Shown in pieces: positions 49,133 to 57,494 of a stretch of 64,000 bases of DNA. Each line of letters begins with the position of its first letter. Position 1 is the first letter of the stretch. Below the pieces are notes generated by a model that was not told the DNA's origin, ran no database searches, and saw nothing but the letters and a program-made list of their open reading frames with translations. The stretch comes from Nocardioides sp. SLBN-35. GTDB taxonomy: Bacteria > Actinomycetota > Actinomycetes > Propionibacteriales > Nocardioidaceae. The translations under genes were made by a program, and so were the position numbers. The stretch lies in the NCBI RefSeq assembly GCF_006715725.1, contig NZ_VFNU01000001.1, forward strand, positions 2,914,001-2,978,000, read 5' to 3'.

Positions 49133-50026
49133 ATGAGCACCCCCTTCTACGTCTCGCCCGAGCAGCTGATGAAGGACCGGGCCGACTTCGCCCGCAAGGG
49201 CATCGCCCGCGGCCGGTCCCTCGCCGCCGTGCAGTACGCCGACGGCGTGCTGCTGGTGACCGAGAACCCGTCGCAGGCGCTGCACAAGGTGTCCGAGCTC
49301 TACGACCGCCTCGCGTTCGCCGCGGTCGGCCGCTACAACGAGTTCGAGAACCTCCGCATCGCCGGCGTCCGACTCGCCGACATGCGCGGCTACGCCTACG
49401 ACCGCCGCGACGTGACCGGCCGCGGTCTCGCCAACGCCTACGCCCAGACCCTCGGCACCATCTTCTCCTCGGGCGGCGAGAAGCCCTACGAGGTCGAGAT
49501 CTTCGTCGCCGAGGTCGGTGCCACCGCCGCCGACGACCAGATCTACCGGCTGACCTACGAGGGCCGGGTCGCCGACGAGCACGGGTTCGCGGTGATGGGC
49601 GGCGACAGCGAGACCGTGTCGTCGTACCTATCCGAGCACTACACGGCCGGCGCGTCGCTCGCCGAGGCGCTCACCGTCGCCGTGGCCGCTCTGGGGCACA
49701 CCGGCGACGGCGACCGGGTCATCCCCGTCGAGGACCTCGAGGTCGCGGTGCTCGACCGGACCCGCACCCAGCCGCGGAAGTTCTCGCGGTTGCGTCCCAC
49801 CCGGGTCGCCGAGCTTCTCGGCCCCCGCGGCACTCCGGAGCACGCTGCCCCGCTCCCTGACGACGGCGCCCCCGGCACCGGTGCCTCCGCTTCGGCCACC
49901 GACGACCCGGCCGACCCGACCGACCAGGTCTCCGGCAACATCCCGCCGCTCGAGAACCCGACCAGCGGCGAGGCGCCCTCCGGCGGGCCGCCCTCCGGCG
50001 AGCCGCCGGTCGCGCCCCCGCTCTAG
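49133..50026 (+). CDS. prcA: 20S proteasome alpha subunit
   Basis: 297 residues. It begins [20 protein letters not shown], including the gate-forming N-terminus, and follows the alpha-subunit fold to about residue 235. A proline-, glycine- and acid-rich tail of about 60 residues follows ([14 protein letters not shown]... to PPVAPPL), longer than in M. tuberculosis PrcA (248 residues in total, from memory). AGGAGG lies upstream of ATG 49133, which is 1 bp after the prcB stop. Palindromic element D follows the stop codon. Confidence 0.96.
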   Translation: MSTPFYVSPEQLMKDRADFARKGIARGRSLAAVQYADGVLLVTENPSQALHKVSELYDRLAFAAVGRYNEFENLRIAGVRLADMRGYAYDRRDVTGRGLANAYAQTLGTIFSSGGEKPYEVEIFVAEVGATAADDQIYRLTYEGRVADEHGFAVMGGDSETVSSYLSEHYTAGASLAEALTVAVAALGHTGDGDRVIPVEDLEVAVLDRTRTQPRKFSRLRPTRVAELLGPRGTPEHAAPLPDDGAPGTGASASATDDPADPTDQVSGNIPPLENPTSGEAPSGGPPSGEPPVAPPL

Positions 50027-50036
50027 GTCGTCACGG

Positions 50037-50078
50037 CCCGAATTCATGCGGTTTGGTCCCAAACCGCATGAATTCGGG
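50037..50078. other. 20-bp-arm hairpin formed by copy D and its flanks
   Basis: The P1 palindrome at 50048-50067 is extended on both sides by 11 matching bases (CCCGAATTCAT and ATGAATTCGGG). The result is a 42-nt nearly perfect hairpin 10 bp after the prcA stop. It is the longest stem in the family. Confidence 0.85.
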
Positions 50079-50108
50079 ATCGGAACCTGGGGTTTGTGCC
50101 CAATCCAC
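50048..50108 (+). repeat. 61-bp double-palindrome element, copy D
   Basis: P1 50048-50067, spacer 50068-50088 (21 nt), decayed P2 50089-50108 (GGGGTTTGTGCCCAATCCAC). It lies in the 169-bp gap between prcA and the DUF559-type gene, and is an inverted partner of copy E. Confidence 0.88.
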
Positions 50109-50195
50109 GGTTCGAGTGCCAGCGCGGCCGCCGGCTTCTCCACAGGTCCCAAAGCTGCGGTTGATCGCGACGGCCTTGCCCTCGACGCTTTGGGC

Positions 50196-51158
50196 ATGAA
50201 GATCGGGTCCGACGGCGCCGTACGTGGCGAGGTGAGGAGCGCGGGCAGCCAGCGCGTCGCTCATGGTCTCTTCCGTCCTGAAACTCCGGGCCTAAGCCCG
50301 TGGGACAACTTCCTCAAGGATCTGAGCGCACTGCTGCTCGTGCTCCCGGAGGGCGCCGCCTTCACGCACATCACGGGAGCTCGGCTGCTCGGCTGGGACC
50401 TGCCGGCGCTCCCGGAACAGGTACCTCACTTCGCGGCCGTACGCGGGAACAAGCGACCCCGGCGACCGGGCCTCATCTGCTCTCGCCTGACACACGAGAC
50501 GAAAGCCCTGACTGTGCTTGACCTGCCCGTCGACCCTCCCGCGGAGATCCTGCTGCGCAGCGCGCGCGACATGGGCGACCTGGACCTCGCGATCATGGTC
50601 GAGTCCGCCGTCCGTGAAGGCCACGTCACGGATGGCGACATCCAGGAGGTCCTGACGTCGAGAAGACCAGGAGTACGCCGGCTCCGGCGGGTTTGGAACG
50701 GGCGGAACGCTCGGTCGGAGTCGGCAGGTGAGACGCTCCTCTACTGGTTCCACCAGGTGATGCAGATCCCGACACAGCCGCAGGTGGACATCTACGACGA
50801 CCAAGGCACCTTCGTGTGCCGTGCTGATCTGTTGGTGACCGGCCGAATCGACATCCACGAGTACGACGGCGAGGTGCATCGCGACAAGAACGTCCACCGA
50901 CGCGACCTCCGCCGGGAGCGTGCGTTGGCCAACACACGCTACGTTCGTCGCGGCTTCGCCCTTGACGACCTCCTGAACCACGCGGCGTTGTTGATGCACG
51001 AACTCGACCGCGTCCTCGGCCGGCCCCACAAACCCAAGCGGCTGCGGGCGTGGCGCGCTCTGGTCGCCGACTCGCTCTATTCGGAGACCGGCAGGGCGCG
51101 GGCGATGAACCGCTGGTATCGCTCCACGACGCCGGTCGATTGGGCAGGAACCGCGTGA
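50196..51158 (+). CDS. DUF559/AbiEi-type nuclease-like protein
   Basis: 320 residues. The N-terminal half (QRVAHGLF, GAAFTHITGARLLGWDLP) resembles the AbiEi/DUF559-associated domain. The C-terminal half has a Vsr-like PD-(D/E)XK core: GETLLYWFHQ, FVCRADLLV, IHEYDGEVHRDK and RRERALANTRYVRRGF. Such proteins are common in actinobacterial genomes; nuclease or toxin-antitoxin roles are proposed but untested. ATG 50196 is the best start because the frame upstream runs through element D. The last two codons and stop overlap the inner part of element E. It sits between prcA and pafA, where mycobacteria have no such gene. Confidence 0.7.
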   Translation: MKIGSDGAVRGEVRSAGSQRVAHGLFRPETPGLSPWDNFLKDLSALLLVLPEGAAFTHITGARLLGWDLPALPEQVPHFAAVRGNKRPRRPGLICSRLTHETKALTVLDLPVDPPAEILLRSARDMGDLDLAIMVESAVREGHVTDGDIQEVLTSRRPGVRRLRRVWNGRNARSESAGETLLYWFHQVMQIPTQPQVDIYDDQGTFVCRADLLVTGRIDIHEYDGEVHRDKNVHRRDLRRERALANTRYVRRGFALDDLLNHAALLMHELDRVLGRPHKPKRLRAWRALVADSLYSETGRARAMNRWYRSTTPVDWAGTA

Positions 51159-51195
51159 TTTCGAGCAGAATTGCTGCGGTTTGGGACCAAACCGC
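51135..51195 (-). repeat. 61-bp double-palindrome element, copy E
   Basis: Minus-strand copy: P1 51176-51195, spacer 51155-51175 (21 nt, includes the DUF559 gene stop), decayed P2 51135-51154 (minus strand GCGGTTCCTGCCCAATCGAC), which is coding. P1 flanks do not extend the stem here. Confidence 0.85.
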
Positions 51196-51203
51196 GTCAG
51201 TTC

Positions 51204-52553
51204 TCACCGCAATGGTCGAACCGCCGGCCCCTCGAGGACCGATCCGTCGGCGGCGAACCGCGAGCCGTGCAGCGGGCAGTCCCAGGAGTCCTCGGCGTCG
51301 TTCCAACGCAGTACGCCGCCCAGGTGGGTGCACAGCGGCGGGCGGTCACCCGCGAGCAGCCGTCCGGCATGCCCGCAGGCCAGCTGCCAGCCCACCTCGG
51401 CGTTGGTCACCGCCGCCTGCGGTGCTGCCAGCGCCTGGCGTGGCGCCCACGTGCGCAGGGCGTCCGCCCAGGAGGGCCGGCCGCCGCCCAGCAGGTCGGA
51501 GACGAGCAGGAGCGCGGCAGCCGGAGCCGTGCTCAGGCCCCACTTGTCGAAGCCGGTCGCGACCTGGATCCGGTGGTCGCCGGGGACGGCGGGGCCGACG
51601 TACGGCAGGCCGTCGACGGGGGACTGGTCCTGCGCCGACCACGCGTGGCGCAGCGAGGCGCCCGGGAAGGTCTCCCGGGTCCAGTCCAGGAGCCGGTCGC
51701 GGTGCGCGGCGGCGGAACCGCGTCCGGTGACGTGGCCTGCCCCGCCGACCATCAGCAGCGGCTCGCCGCCCGATTGGGACGAGCGGAGCGAGCGCGTGTC
51801 GTCGTCGGCCGACAGGTGCATGCCGGCCGGCGCCCACGCGTCCGCGAACGTGGCGGCATAGGACCGCATCGTCCGCAGGCGGGCGAAGAAGAGTCCGCGC
51901 AACAGGATGGGCTGGTTCGTGGCGACCACGGCGGACCCGGCACGGAGCACCCGGCCGTTCTCGGTGCGCACCCGGACGCCCTCACCGGCGTGCCGTACGT
52001 CGAGCGCCCGGACCTGCTCGTGGACCTGACCGCCCTCGGCCTCGACGTCGGCGACGAGGAGGTCCAGCAGCCGTGAGGGATCGACCTGGAACTGGTCGTC
52101 GAGCTCGACGGCACTCCGTACCGCGAACGGCAGCTCGGTGTCCCTCGTCGATCGGACGGGGAGGCCCGCTCGCGTCGCGGCGTCCAGCTCGGCCCGGACC
52201 CGGTCCTCGCCCCGGTCCGTGACGGCGTACGTCGACGCCACCCGCCCCGGCACCGACAGGCCGTGCCCCTCGCAGTACCGGCGCAGCCAGGCCTGGCCCT
52301 CCGTGCCGGCCTCGAGGTAGCGCCGCACCACCGGCAACGGGTTGGTGCGCAGAGCGCGACTCAGCTTCGTGCCCTGGAGCAGGCTGACCTTGCCGGTGCT
52401 GTGCCCGGTGGTCCCGTCGCCGATCCGACGGGCCTCCAGGACCGCCACCGAGCAGCCTCCACGGGCCAGCAGCAGGGCGGTGAGCAGGCCGACGGCACCT
52501 GCGCCGAGCACGACCACGTCGTATGACTCCGAGAACTCTTCGGGCGCGTCCAT
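51204..52553 (-). CDS. FAD-dependent oxidoreductase with C-terminal Rieske domain
   Basis: 449 residues. N-terminal FAD motif VVLGAGAVGLLTALLLARGG (about 13-32) and the DAO-type fold with GTTGHSTGK (about 47-55) and VATGFDKWGLS (about 328-338). The C-terminal Rieske 2Fe-2S domain has both ligand pairs, CTHLGG and CPLHGSRF (about 411-434). The arrangement matches the FAD/Rieske oxidoreductases that oxidise amines such as glycine betaine-like compounds; the substrate is unknown. ATG 52553 is chosen over a frame extension of nine residues. It is divergent from pafA. Confidence 0.88.
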   Translation of the reverse strand: MDAPEEFSESYDVVVLGAGAVGLLTALLLARGGCSVAVLEARRIGDGTTGHSTGKVSLLQGTKLSRALRTNPLPVVRRYLEAGTEGQAWLRRYCEGHGLSVPGRVASTYAVTDRGEDRVRAELDAATRAGLPVRSTRDTELPFAVRSAVELDDQFQVDPSRLLDLLVADVEAEGGQVHEQVRALDVRHAGEGVRVRTENGRVLRAGSAVVATNQPILLRGLFFARLRTMRSYAATFADAWAPAGMHLSADDDTRSLRSSQSGGEPLLMVGGAGHVTGRGSAAAHRDRLLDWTRETFPGASLRHAWSAQDQSPVDGLPYVGPAVPGDHRIQVATGFDKWGLSTAPAAALLLVSDLLGGGRPSWADALRTWAPRQALAAPQAAVTNAEVGWQLACGHAGRLLAGDRPPLCTHLGGVLRWNDAEDSWDCPLHGSRFAADGSVLEGPAVRPLR

Positions 52554-52585
52554 GCGTGTGCGGTACCCGCTGCCCAGCACAGCAG

Positions 52586-52591
52586 TAATGT
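52586..52591 (+). promoter_or_regulatory. -10 box TAATGT, leaderless pafA promoter
   Basis: TAATGT, 6 nt, ATG 52598. Confidence 0.5.
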
Positions 52592-52597
52592 GCGTAC

Positions 52598-53959
52598 ATG
52601 GACCGTCGGATCTTCGGGATCGAGAACGAGTACGGCGTCACGTGCACGTTCCGCGGGCAGCGTCGGCTCAGCCCCGACGAGGTCGCGCGCTACCTGTTCC
52701 GCAAGGTCGTCAGCTGGGGTCGCAGCAGCAACGTGTTCCTGCGCAACGGGGCCCGCCTCTACCTCGACGTGGGCAGCCACCCGGAGTACGCCACGCCCGA
52801 GTGTGACGACGTCGCCGAGCTCGTCACGCACGACAAGGCGGGGGAGCGGGTCCTCGAGGGGCTGCTGCTGGACGCCGAGCAGCGGCTGCACGACGAGGGG
52901 ATCGCCGGCGAGATCTATCTCTTCAAGAACAACACCGACTCGGCCGGCAACTCCTACGGCTGCCACGAGAACTACCTCGTCTCCAGGGCCGGCGAGTTCA
53001 GCCGGCTGGCCGACGTGCTCATCCCGTTCCTGGTGACCCGCCAGATCATCGTGGGCGCCGGCAAGGTCACCCAGACGCCCCGGGGCACGAGCTACTCGGT
53101 GAGCCAGCGCGCCGAGCACATCTGGGAGGGCGTGAGCAGCGCGACCACGCGCAGTCGCCCGATCATCAACACCCGCGACGAGCCGCACGCCGACGCGGAG
53201 AAGTACCGCCGTCTTCACGTCATCGTCGGCGACTCGAACATGAGCGAGACGACCACGATGCTCAAGGTCGCCTCGTGCGACCTGGTGCTGCGGATGATCG
53301 AGGAGGGCGTGGTGATGCGCGACCTCACGATGGAGAACCCGATCCGGGCGATCCGCGAGATCTCCCACGACGTCACCGGCCGTCGCAAGGTCCGCCTCGC
53401 CAACGGCCGCGAGGCGAGCGCGCTCGACATCCAGGGCGAGTACCTCTCCAAGGCGCGCGACTTCGTCGACCGGCGCGGCCTCTCGACGCCGATCATCGAG
53501 CGGGCCCTCGACCTGTGGGAGCGCGGCCTCAAGGCTGTCGAGTCCGACGACCTCAGCCTGGTCGACCGCGAGATCGACTGGGTCATCAAGTGGAAGCTCA
53601 TCGACCGCTACCGTGCCAAGCACGGCATCCCGCTGAGCCACCCGCGCGTCGCCCAGCTCGATCTCGCCTACCACGACATCCACCGCGGCCGCGGCCTCTA
53701 CTACCTGCTGGAGAAGCGCGGCGCCGTCGCGCGGGTGACCAGCGACCTCAAGATCTTCGAGGCCAAGTCGGTCCCGCCGCAGAACACCCGTGCCCGGCTT
53801 CGTGGCGAGTTCATCCGCCGCGCGCAGGAGCGGCGGCGCGACTTCACGGTCGACTGGGTGCACCTCAAGCTCAACGACCAGGCGCAGCGCACCGTGCTCT
53901 GCAAGGACCCGTTCCGGGCGTACGACGAGCGGGTGCAACGCCTTATCGACGGCATGTGA
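52598..53959 (+). CDS. pafA: Pup--protein ligase
   Basis: 453 residues, normal PafA length. [15 protein letters not shown] holds the catalytic Glu8-Glu10 region. [22 protein letters not shown] and [24 protein letters not shown] are the nucleotide and metal-site motifs shared with Dop. It activates the Pup C-terminal Glu with ATP and joins it to substrate lysines. The start is leaderless. It is followed after 33 bp by the FKBP lipoprotein gene, then pafB and pafC. Confidence 0.97.
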   Translation: MDRRIFGIENEYGVTCTFRGQRRLSPDEVARYLFRKVVSWGRSSNVFLRNGARLYLDVGSHPEYATPECDDVAELVTHDKAGERVLEGLLLDAEQRLHDEGIAGEIYLFKNNTDSAGNSYGCHENYLVSRAGEFSRLADVLIPFLVTRQIIVGAGKVTQTPRGTSYSVSQRAEHIWEGVSSATTRSRPIINTRDEPHADAEKYRRLHVIVGDSNMSETTTMLKVASCDLVLRMIEEGVVMRDLTMENPIRAIREISHDVTGRRKVRLANGREASALDIQGEYLSKARDFVDRRGLSTPIIERALDLWERGLKAVESDDLSLVDREIDWVIKWKLIDRYRAKHGIPLSHPRVAQLDLAYHDIHRGRGLYYLLEKRGAVARVTSDLKIFEAKSVPPQNTRARLRGEFIRRAQERRRDFTVDWVHLKLNDQAQRTVLCKDPFRAYDERVQRLIDGM

Positions 53960-53980
53960 CACGAGCCTTCGGGCACTCGG

Positions 53981-53986
53981 TAGGGT
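53981..53986 (+). promoter_or_regulatory. -10 box TAGGGT, leaderless promoter of the FKBP gene
   Basis: TAGGGT, 6 nt, GTG 53993. This spacing selects GTG 53993 over the in-frame TTG 53987 and ATG 53999. Confidence 0.5.
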
Positions 53987-53992
53987 TTGCGC

Positions 53993-55105
53993 GTGCTGAT
54001 GCGCCTGCGACGTCCCTCGATGCTCCTCCTGTCGACCCTGCTCCCGGCGAGCCTCGTGCTCGCCGCCTGCGGCGGGTCGGACTCCGACGAGGCCAAGGGC
54101 CTCGACGCGGTCACGATCAGTGGCCCGGTCGGTGAGGCGCCGAAGCTGGACTGGAAGTCCGTGATGACAGCCAAGAAGCCGGTCGCCAAGGTGCTCACCG
54201 AGGGCGACGGCGCGGCGCTGAAGAAGGGCGACGTCGTCCGGGTCGAGTTCACTCTCGCCGACGGCTGGACCCACAAGGTGCCGTTCGACAGCTATGCCGC
54301 GACCTCGCTCAGCACCCTGGTCACCGTCGGTACCGAGAAGGAGCCGCAGACCCTCACCGACCTGCTGTCCCTCGGCTTCGCCGACCAGATCAAGGCGGGC
54401 CAGAAGGTCGGCAGCCGGATCGCCGTCACCGTCGGCAGCGACGTCGCCTTCGGCGGCTACCTCGGCAGCCAGGCGGCCGGCCTGCTCGCGGGCCTCGACA
54501 TCGGCAACGAGGACGGACTGCTGTTCGTCGCCGACATCGCCGGCATCGCCGGACCGGAGGGCTCCGAGGAGCCCGCGCCCGGCTGGGCACCGAAGGTGGT
54601 TGAGACGGACGGCGTACCGACCAGCCTCGACTTCAAGGGCGCGCCCAAGCCGTCCGGCGACCTCGAGGTCGCCACGCTCGTCAAGGGCACCGGCCCGGTC
54701 GTCGCCAAGGGTCAGACCATCCTGGCCAGCTACCTCGGCCAGATCCCCGGCGCCGACAAGCCGTTCGACGAGAGCTACTCCAAGCACACCGGTCTCGAGG
54801 CCGTCGTCGGCGGCAAGGACGCCAGCGTGGTCAAGGGCTGGTCGCAGGCCCTCGTCGGCCTGCCCGTCGGCAGCCGGGTGCTGATCCAGATCCCGCCGAA
54901 GCTCGGCTACGGCGACAAGGCCCAGGGCGAGGACATCCCGGCCAACTCGACGCTCTACTTCGTCGTCGACATCCTCGACGCCGCCGACACGCCGCCCAAG
55001 CCGGAGCCGGCCCCCGAGGCCACGCCGACCGACGGCGCGGCTCCGACCGACGGCGCCACCGACCCCAGCGCCGAGCCGAGCACGGATGCCAGCACCGAAG
55101 AGTGA
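53993..55105 (+). CDS. FKBP-type peptidyl-prolyl isomerase lipoprotein
   Basis: 370 residues. A signal peptide ends in the lipobox LVLAAC (Cys about 24), so the protein is anchored outside the membrane. Two FKBP-like regions are visible: a degenerate one (about 50-180) and a canonical one (about 220-330) with KGTGPVVAKGQTILASYLG, VKGWSQALVGLPVGSRVLI, IPPKLGYGD and DIPANSTLYFVVDIL. A Pro/Thr/Ser/acid-rich tail follows. It likely assists folding of exported proteins. The last 20 nt overlap pafB. Confidence 0.9.
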   Translation: MLMRLRRPSMLLLSTLLPASLVLAACGGSDSDEAKGLDAVTISGPVGEAPKLDWKSVMTAKKPVAKVLTEGDGAALKKGDVVRVEFTLADGWTHKVPFDSYAATSLSTLVTVGTEKEPQTLTDLLSLGFADQIKAGQKVGSRIAVTVGSDVAFGGYLGSQAAGLLAGLDIGNEDGLLFVADIAGIAGPEGSEEPAPGWAPKVVETDGVPTSLDFKGAPKPSGDLEVATLVKGTGPVVAKGQTILASYLGQIPGADKPFDESYSKHTGLEAVVGGKDASVVKGWSQALVGLPVGSRVLIQIPPKLGYGDKAQGEDIPANSTLYFVVDILDAADTPPKPEPAPEATPTDGAAPTDGATDPSAEPSTDASTEE

Positions 55106-56048
55106 GCGTCTCCTCAACCTGCTGATCATGCTCCTGGTGCAGCGCCGGCCGATCGCCAAGGAGCGGATCCGCGAGCTGCTGTACCCGGACTCCCGCCCCG
55201 ACGCCTTCGAGAAGATGTTCGAGCGGGACAAGGAGGAGCTGCGCAGCCTCGGCGTCCCCGTCGAGGTCGCGACCATCGACCCGCTCTTCGAGGACGAGGT
55301 CGGCTACCGCATCCCGCCCGAGGCGTTCGCGCTGCCCGACGTCGAGCTGACGCCGGAGGAGGCGGCCGTGGTCGGCATCGCCTCCCGGGTCTGGCAGCAC
55401 GCCACCATGGCGCAGGCGACCACGGACGCGGTCCGCAAGCTCACGGCAGCCGGGATCGACGTCGACCTCGACGCGCTCGAGATCGCCCGGCCGCTGCTGA
55501 CCGCGGAGGAGCCGGCGTTCGAGAAGTGCTGGGTCGCGGTGTGCGAGCGCAACGCGATCGAGTTCGACTACCAGCGCCCGGACGCCGACGCGCCGATGCG
55601 CCGCCGGGTCCAGCCGTGGGGCGTCGTGCGCTACTCGGGCCGCTGGTACCTCGTCGGGTACGACGCCGACCGTGCCGCCGAACGGGTCTTCCGTCTCTCC
55701 CGGGTCCAGGGCGAGGTCGAGCTCGTCGGTCCACCGCGCGCGTACGACGTCCCGCCGGAGACCGACGTGCGCGAGATCGCTCGCCGGATGGCGCCGCCCA
55801 CGCCCAGCACGACCGCCGTGCTGCTCGTCCGCGACGGCGCCGGTCACGGCCTGCGGCGCGCCGCGGAGCGGATCGAGGCCGGCGTCGAGGGACCCGACGA
55901 CCGCACCCGCTGGGACCGGCTGGTCCTGGTCCGGCCCACCCAGGGGCTGGCCGACGAGGTGTTGTCGCACGGTCCCGACGTCGTGCTGGTCGAGCCGGCC
56001 GCCGTCCGCGAGCAGGTCGTCGCGCGTCTGGTCGAGGCGGTGTCGTGA
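55086..56048 (+). CDS. pafB: WYL-domain regulator PafB
   Basis: 320 residues. An N-terminal winged helix (SERLLNLLIMLLVQRRPIAKERIRELL) precedes a WYL domain with VVRYSGRWYLVGYDADRAAERVFRLSR, split here as the WYL core at about 184-210. PafB and PafC form the regulator of the LexA-independent DNA damage response in mycobacteria. The ATG lies inside the FKBP gene (20-nt overlap), so the two are cotranscribed. Its 3' end is followed by element F rather than directly by pafC. Confidence 0.93.
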   Translation: MPAPKSERLLNLLIMLLVQRRPIAKERIRELLYPDSRPDAFEKMFERDKEELRSLGVPVEVATIDPLFEDEVGYRIPPEAFALPDVELTPEEAAVVGIASRVWQHATMAQATTDAVRKLTAAGIDVDLDALEIARPLLTAEEPAFEKCWVAVCERNAIEFDYQRPDADAPMRRRVQPWGVVRYSGRWYLVGYDADRAAERVFRLSRVQGEVELVGPPRAYDVPPETDVREIARRMAPPTPSTTAVLLVRDGAGHGLRRAAERIEAGVEGPDDRTRWDRLVLVRPTQGLADEVLSHGPDVVLVEPAAVREQVVARLVEAVS

Positions 56049-56062
56049 CCGGCCGTGCGGTT

Positions 56063-56123
56063 GCGGTTTGGTCCCAAACCGCAACGACACGCCGGAAAAG
56101 TGTGCGGTTTGGGACCAAACCGC
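56063..56123. repeat. 61-bp double-palindrome element, copy F
   Basis: Two intact palindromes, 56063-56082 (centre TC) and 56104-56123 (centre GA), with a 21-nt spacer 56083-56103. The units are in opposite orientation, so the element's own orientation is ambiguous. It fills most of the 94-bp gap between pafB and pafC, inside a conserved regulator pair. Confidence 0.9.
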
Positions 56124-56142
56124 ATCCCTTGGGAGCCCTGGA

Positions 56143-57150
56143 ATGAGCCGCACTGCCGCACCGGGAGCCCGCGACCAGGTGGCGCGGCTGCTCACCCTGG
56201 TGCCGTTCCTGCACCACCGTGACGGGGTCCGGCTGGAGGAGGCCGCCCAGCTCTTGGGTACGACGCCCCAGCAGGTCGTGCGGGACCTCAAGGTCCTGTT
56301 CATGTGCGGCCTGCCCGGGGGGCTGCCGGACGACCTGATCGACGTCGACCTGGACGCCATCGTCACCGAGGAGGGCAGCCCGGTCACCGAGGGGGTGATC
56401 CGGGTCGAGAACGCCGACTACCTCGCGCGGCCGCTGCGGCTGAGCGCGACGGAGGCGTCGGCGATGATCGTCGCGCTGCGGATGCTTCGCGACACCGCCG
56501 CGGCCGGTGCGACCCCGGAGCTCGTCGACCGCGTGCTCGCGAAGCTGGAGGCCGCCGCGGGCGCGCCGCACGTCGAGATCACGCCCTCGCCGCGCGACGC
56601 CCAGCAGGTCGTCGCCGCCCAGCTGGGCGCCCTGGTCGAGGAGGCCGTGGCCACGAACCGGCAGATCCGGCTGCTCTACTTCGTGCCCTCGCGCGACGAG
56701 GAGTCCGAGCGGGTCGTGGACGCGTACGGCGTGGTCACCCACGGCGTGTTCTCCTACCTCGACGCCTACTGTCACCGCGCCGAGGGGGACCGCCTGTTCC
56801 GGCTGGACCGGATCACCAAGGCCGAGCTGCTCCCGTCGGCCCGCACGGCGCCCGACCGGGAGCCACGCGACCTGAGCGACGGGCTGTTCACCGACGACGC
56901 GGCCCCGGACGCGACCGTCGTGACCCTGCGGCTGGGCCCGCAGGCACGGTGGGCGACCGACTACTACCCGATGCGCGACGTCCGACCGCACGACGACGGG
57001 TCGGCCGAGGTCGACCTGGTCGTGGTCGACAGGCGGTGGCTGACCCGGCTGTTGTTGCGCCTGGCGCCGCACGCGACGGTGGTCCGACCTGTGGAATTCA
57101 CCGACACTTTCACCGCTCGGGCACAGGAGACCCTCAGGCTGTACCGGTGA
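56143..57150 (+). CDS. pafC: WYL-domain regulator PafC
   Basis: 335 residues. Winged helix at the N-terminus (VARLLTLVPFLHHRDGVRLEEAAQLLG) and a WYL-type domain at about 165-260 (IRLLYFVPSRDEESERVVDAYGVV, FSYLDAYCHRAEGDRLFRLDRI). The W-Y-L triad itself is changed to F-S-Y, as is usual for the PafC partner. It works with PafB as a complex. The start ATG 56143 lies 20 bp after element F; reading upstream through the element is not coding. Confidence 0.93.
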   Translation: MSRTAAPGARDQVARLLTLVPFLHHRDGVRLEEAAQLLGTTPQQVVRDLKVLFMCGLPGGLPDDLIDVDLDAIVTEEGSPVTEGVIRVENADYLARPLRLSATEASAMIVALRMLRDTAAAGATPELVDRVLAKLEAAAGAPHVEITPSPRDAQQVVAAQLGALVEEAVATNRQIRLLYFVPSRDEESERVVDAYGVVTHGVFSYLDAYCHRAEGDRLFRLDRITKAELLPSARTAPDREPRDLSDGLFTDDAAPDATVVTLRLGPQARWATDYYPMRDVRPHDDGSAEVDLVVVDRRWLTRLLLRLAPHATVVRPVEFTDTFTARAQETLRLYR

Positions 57151-57158
57151 GAGCGGCG

Positions 57159-57164
57159 TAGGAT
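57159..57164 (+). promoter_or_regulatory. -10 box TAGGAT for tatA
   Basis: TAGGAT puts transcription start near 57171, giving tatA a leader of about 40 nt. It overlaps the end region of pafC, so tatAC can be expressed separately. Confidence 0.4.
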
Positions 57165-57209
57165 GGTCCACGTCTGCACAACCCGACGATCGAGAGTTGG
57201 TCCCCGCCG

Positions 57210-57491
57210 ATGTTTCCCCTGATCGGAATGCCCCAGGGCGCCGAGTGGCTCGTCATCCTGGCGATCGTGGTGCTGGTCTTCGGCGCCGCCAAGCTCCCCG
57301 ACCTGGCCCGTGGCACGGGCCAGGCGCTGCGCATCTTCAAGGCCGAGACCAAGGGGCTCCGCGACGACGAGGACAAGGACGACAAGAAGAAGCCCACGAC
57401 GCCGACCGGTGAGCTGAACGCCGCCGACACGCGGCTCGACGACGTGGCCGAGGGCGAGATCGTCGAGGACCGCCGCGAGAACAACGCCTGA
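57210..57491 (+). CDS. tatA: Sec-independent protein translocase subunit TatA
   Basis: 93 residues. One N-terminal membrane helix (WLVILAIVVLVFGAAKLPDLAR) with the FGAAKLPDLARG hinge, an amphipathic helix, then a lysine/acid-rich cytosolic tail. It forms the pore of the twin-arginine pathway for folded proteins. tatC starts 4 nt after the stop. Confidence 0.93.
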   Translation: MFPLIGMPQGAEWLVILAIVVLVFGAAKLPDLARGTGQALRIFKAETKGLRDDEDKDDKKKPTTPTGELNAADTRLDDVAEGEIVEDRRENNA

Positions 57492-57494
57492 CCC

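Larger units (their letters stand above)
50048..51195. mobile_element. Candidate cassette: DUF559-type gene bracketed by inverted 61-bp elements
   Basis: Copies D (plus) and E (minus) face inward with their intact palindromes outermost and enclose only the nuclease-like gene. The inner P2 unit of copy E overlaps the last codons of that gene. Base composition and codon choice inside (TTG, GTT, CGA codons) look less GC-biased than in the neighbours. No target-site duplication is visible. It could be a mobile unit, or two independent elements that happen to flank a gene. Confidence 0.35.

Noticed and set aside
50046..50195. Start of the DUF559-type gene at ATG 50046
   Set aside because: The first 50 codons would be element D read through (RFGPKPHEF...). 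The family homology begins after the ATG at 50196.
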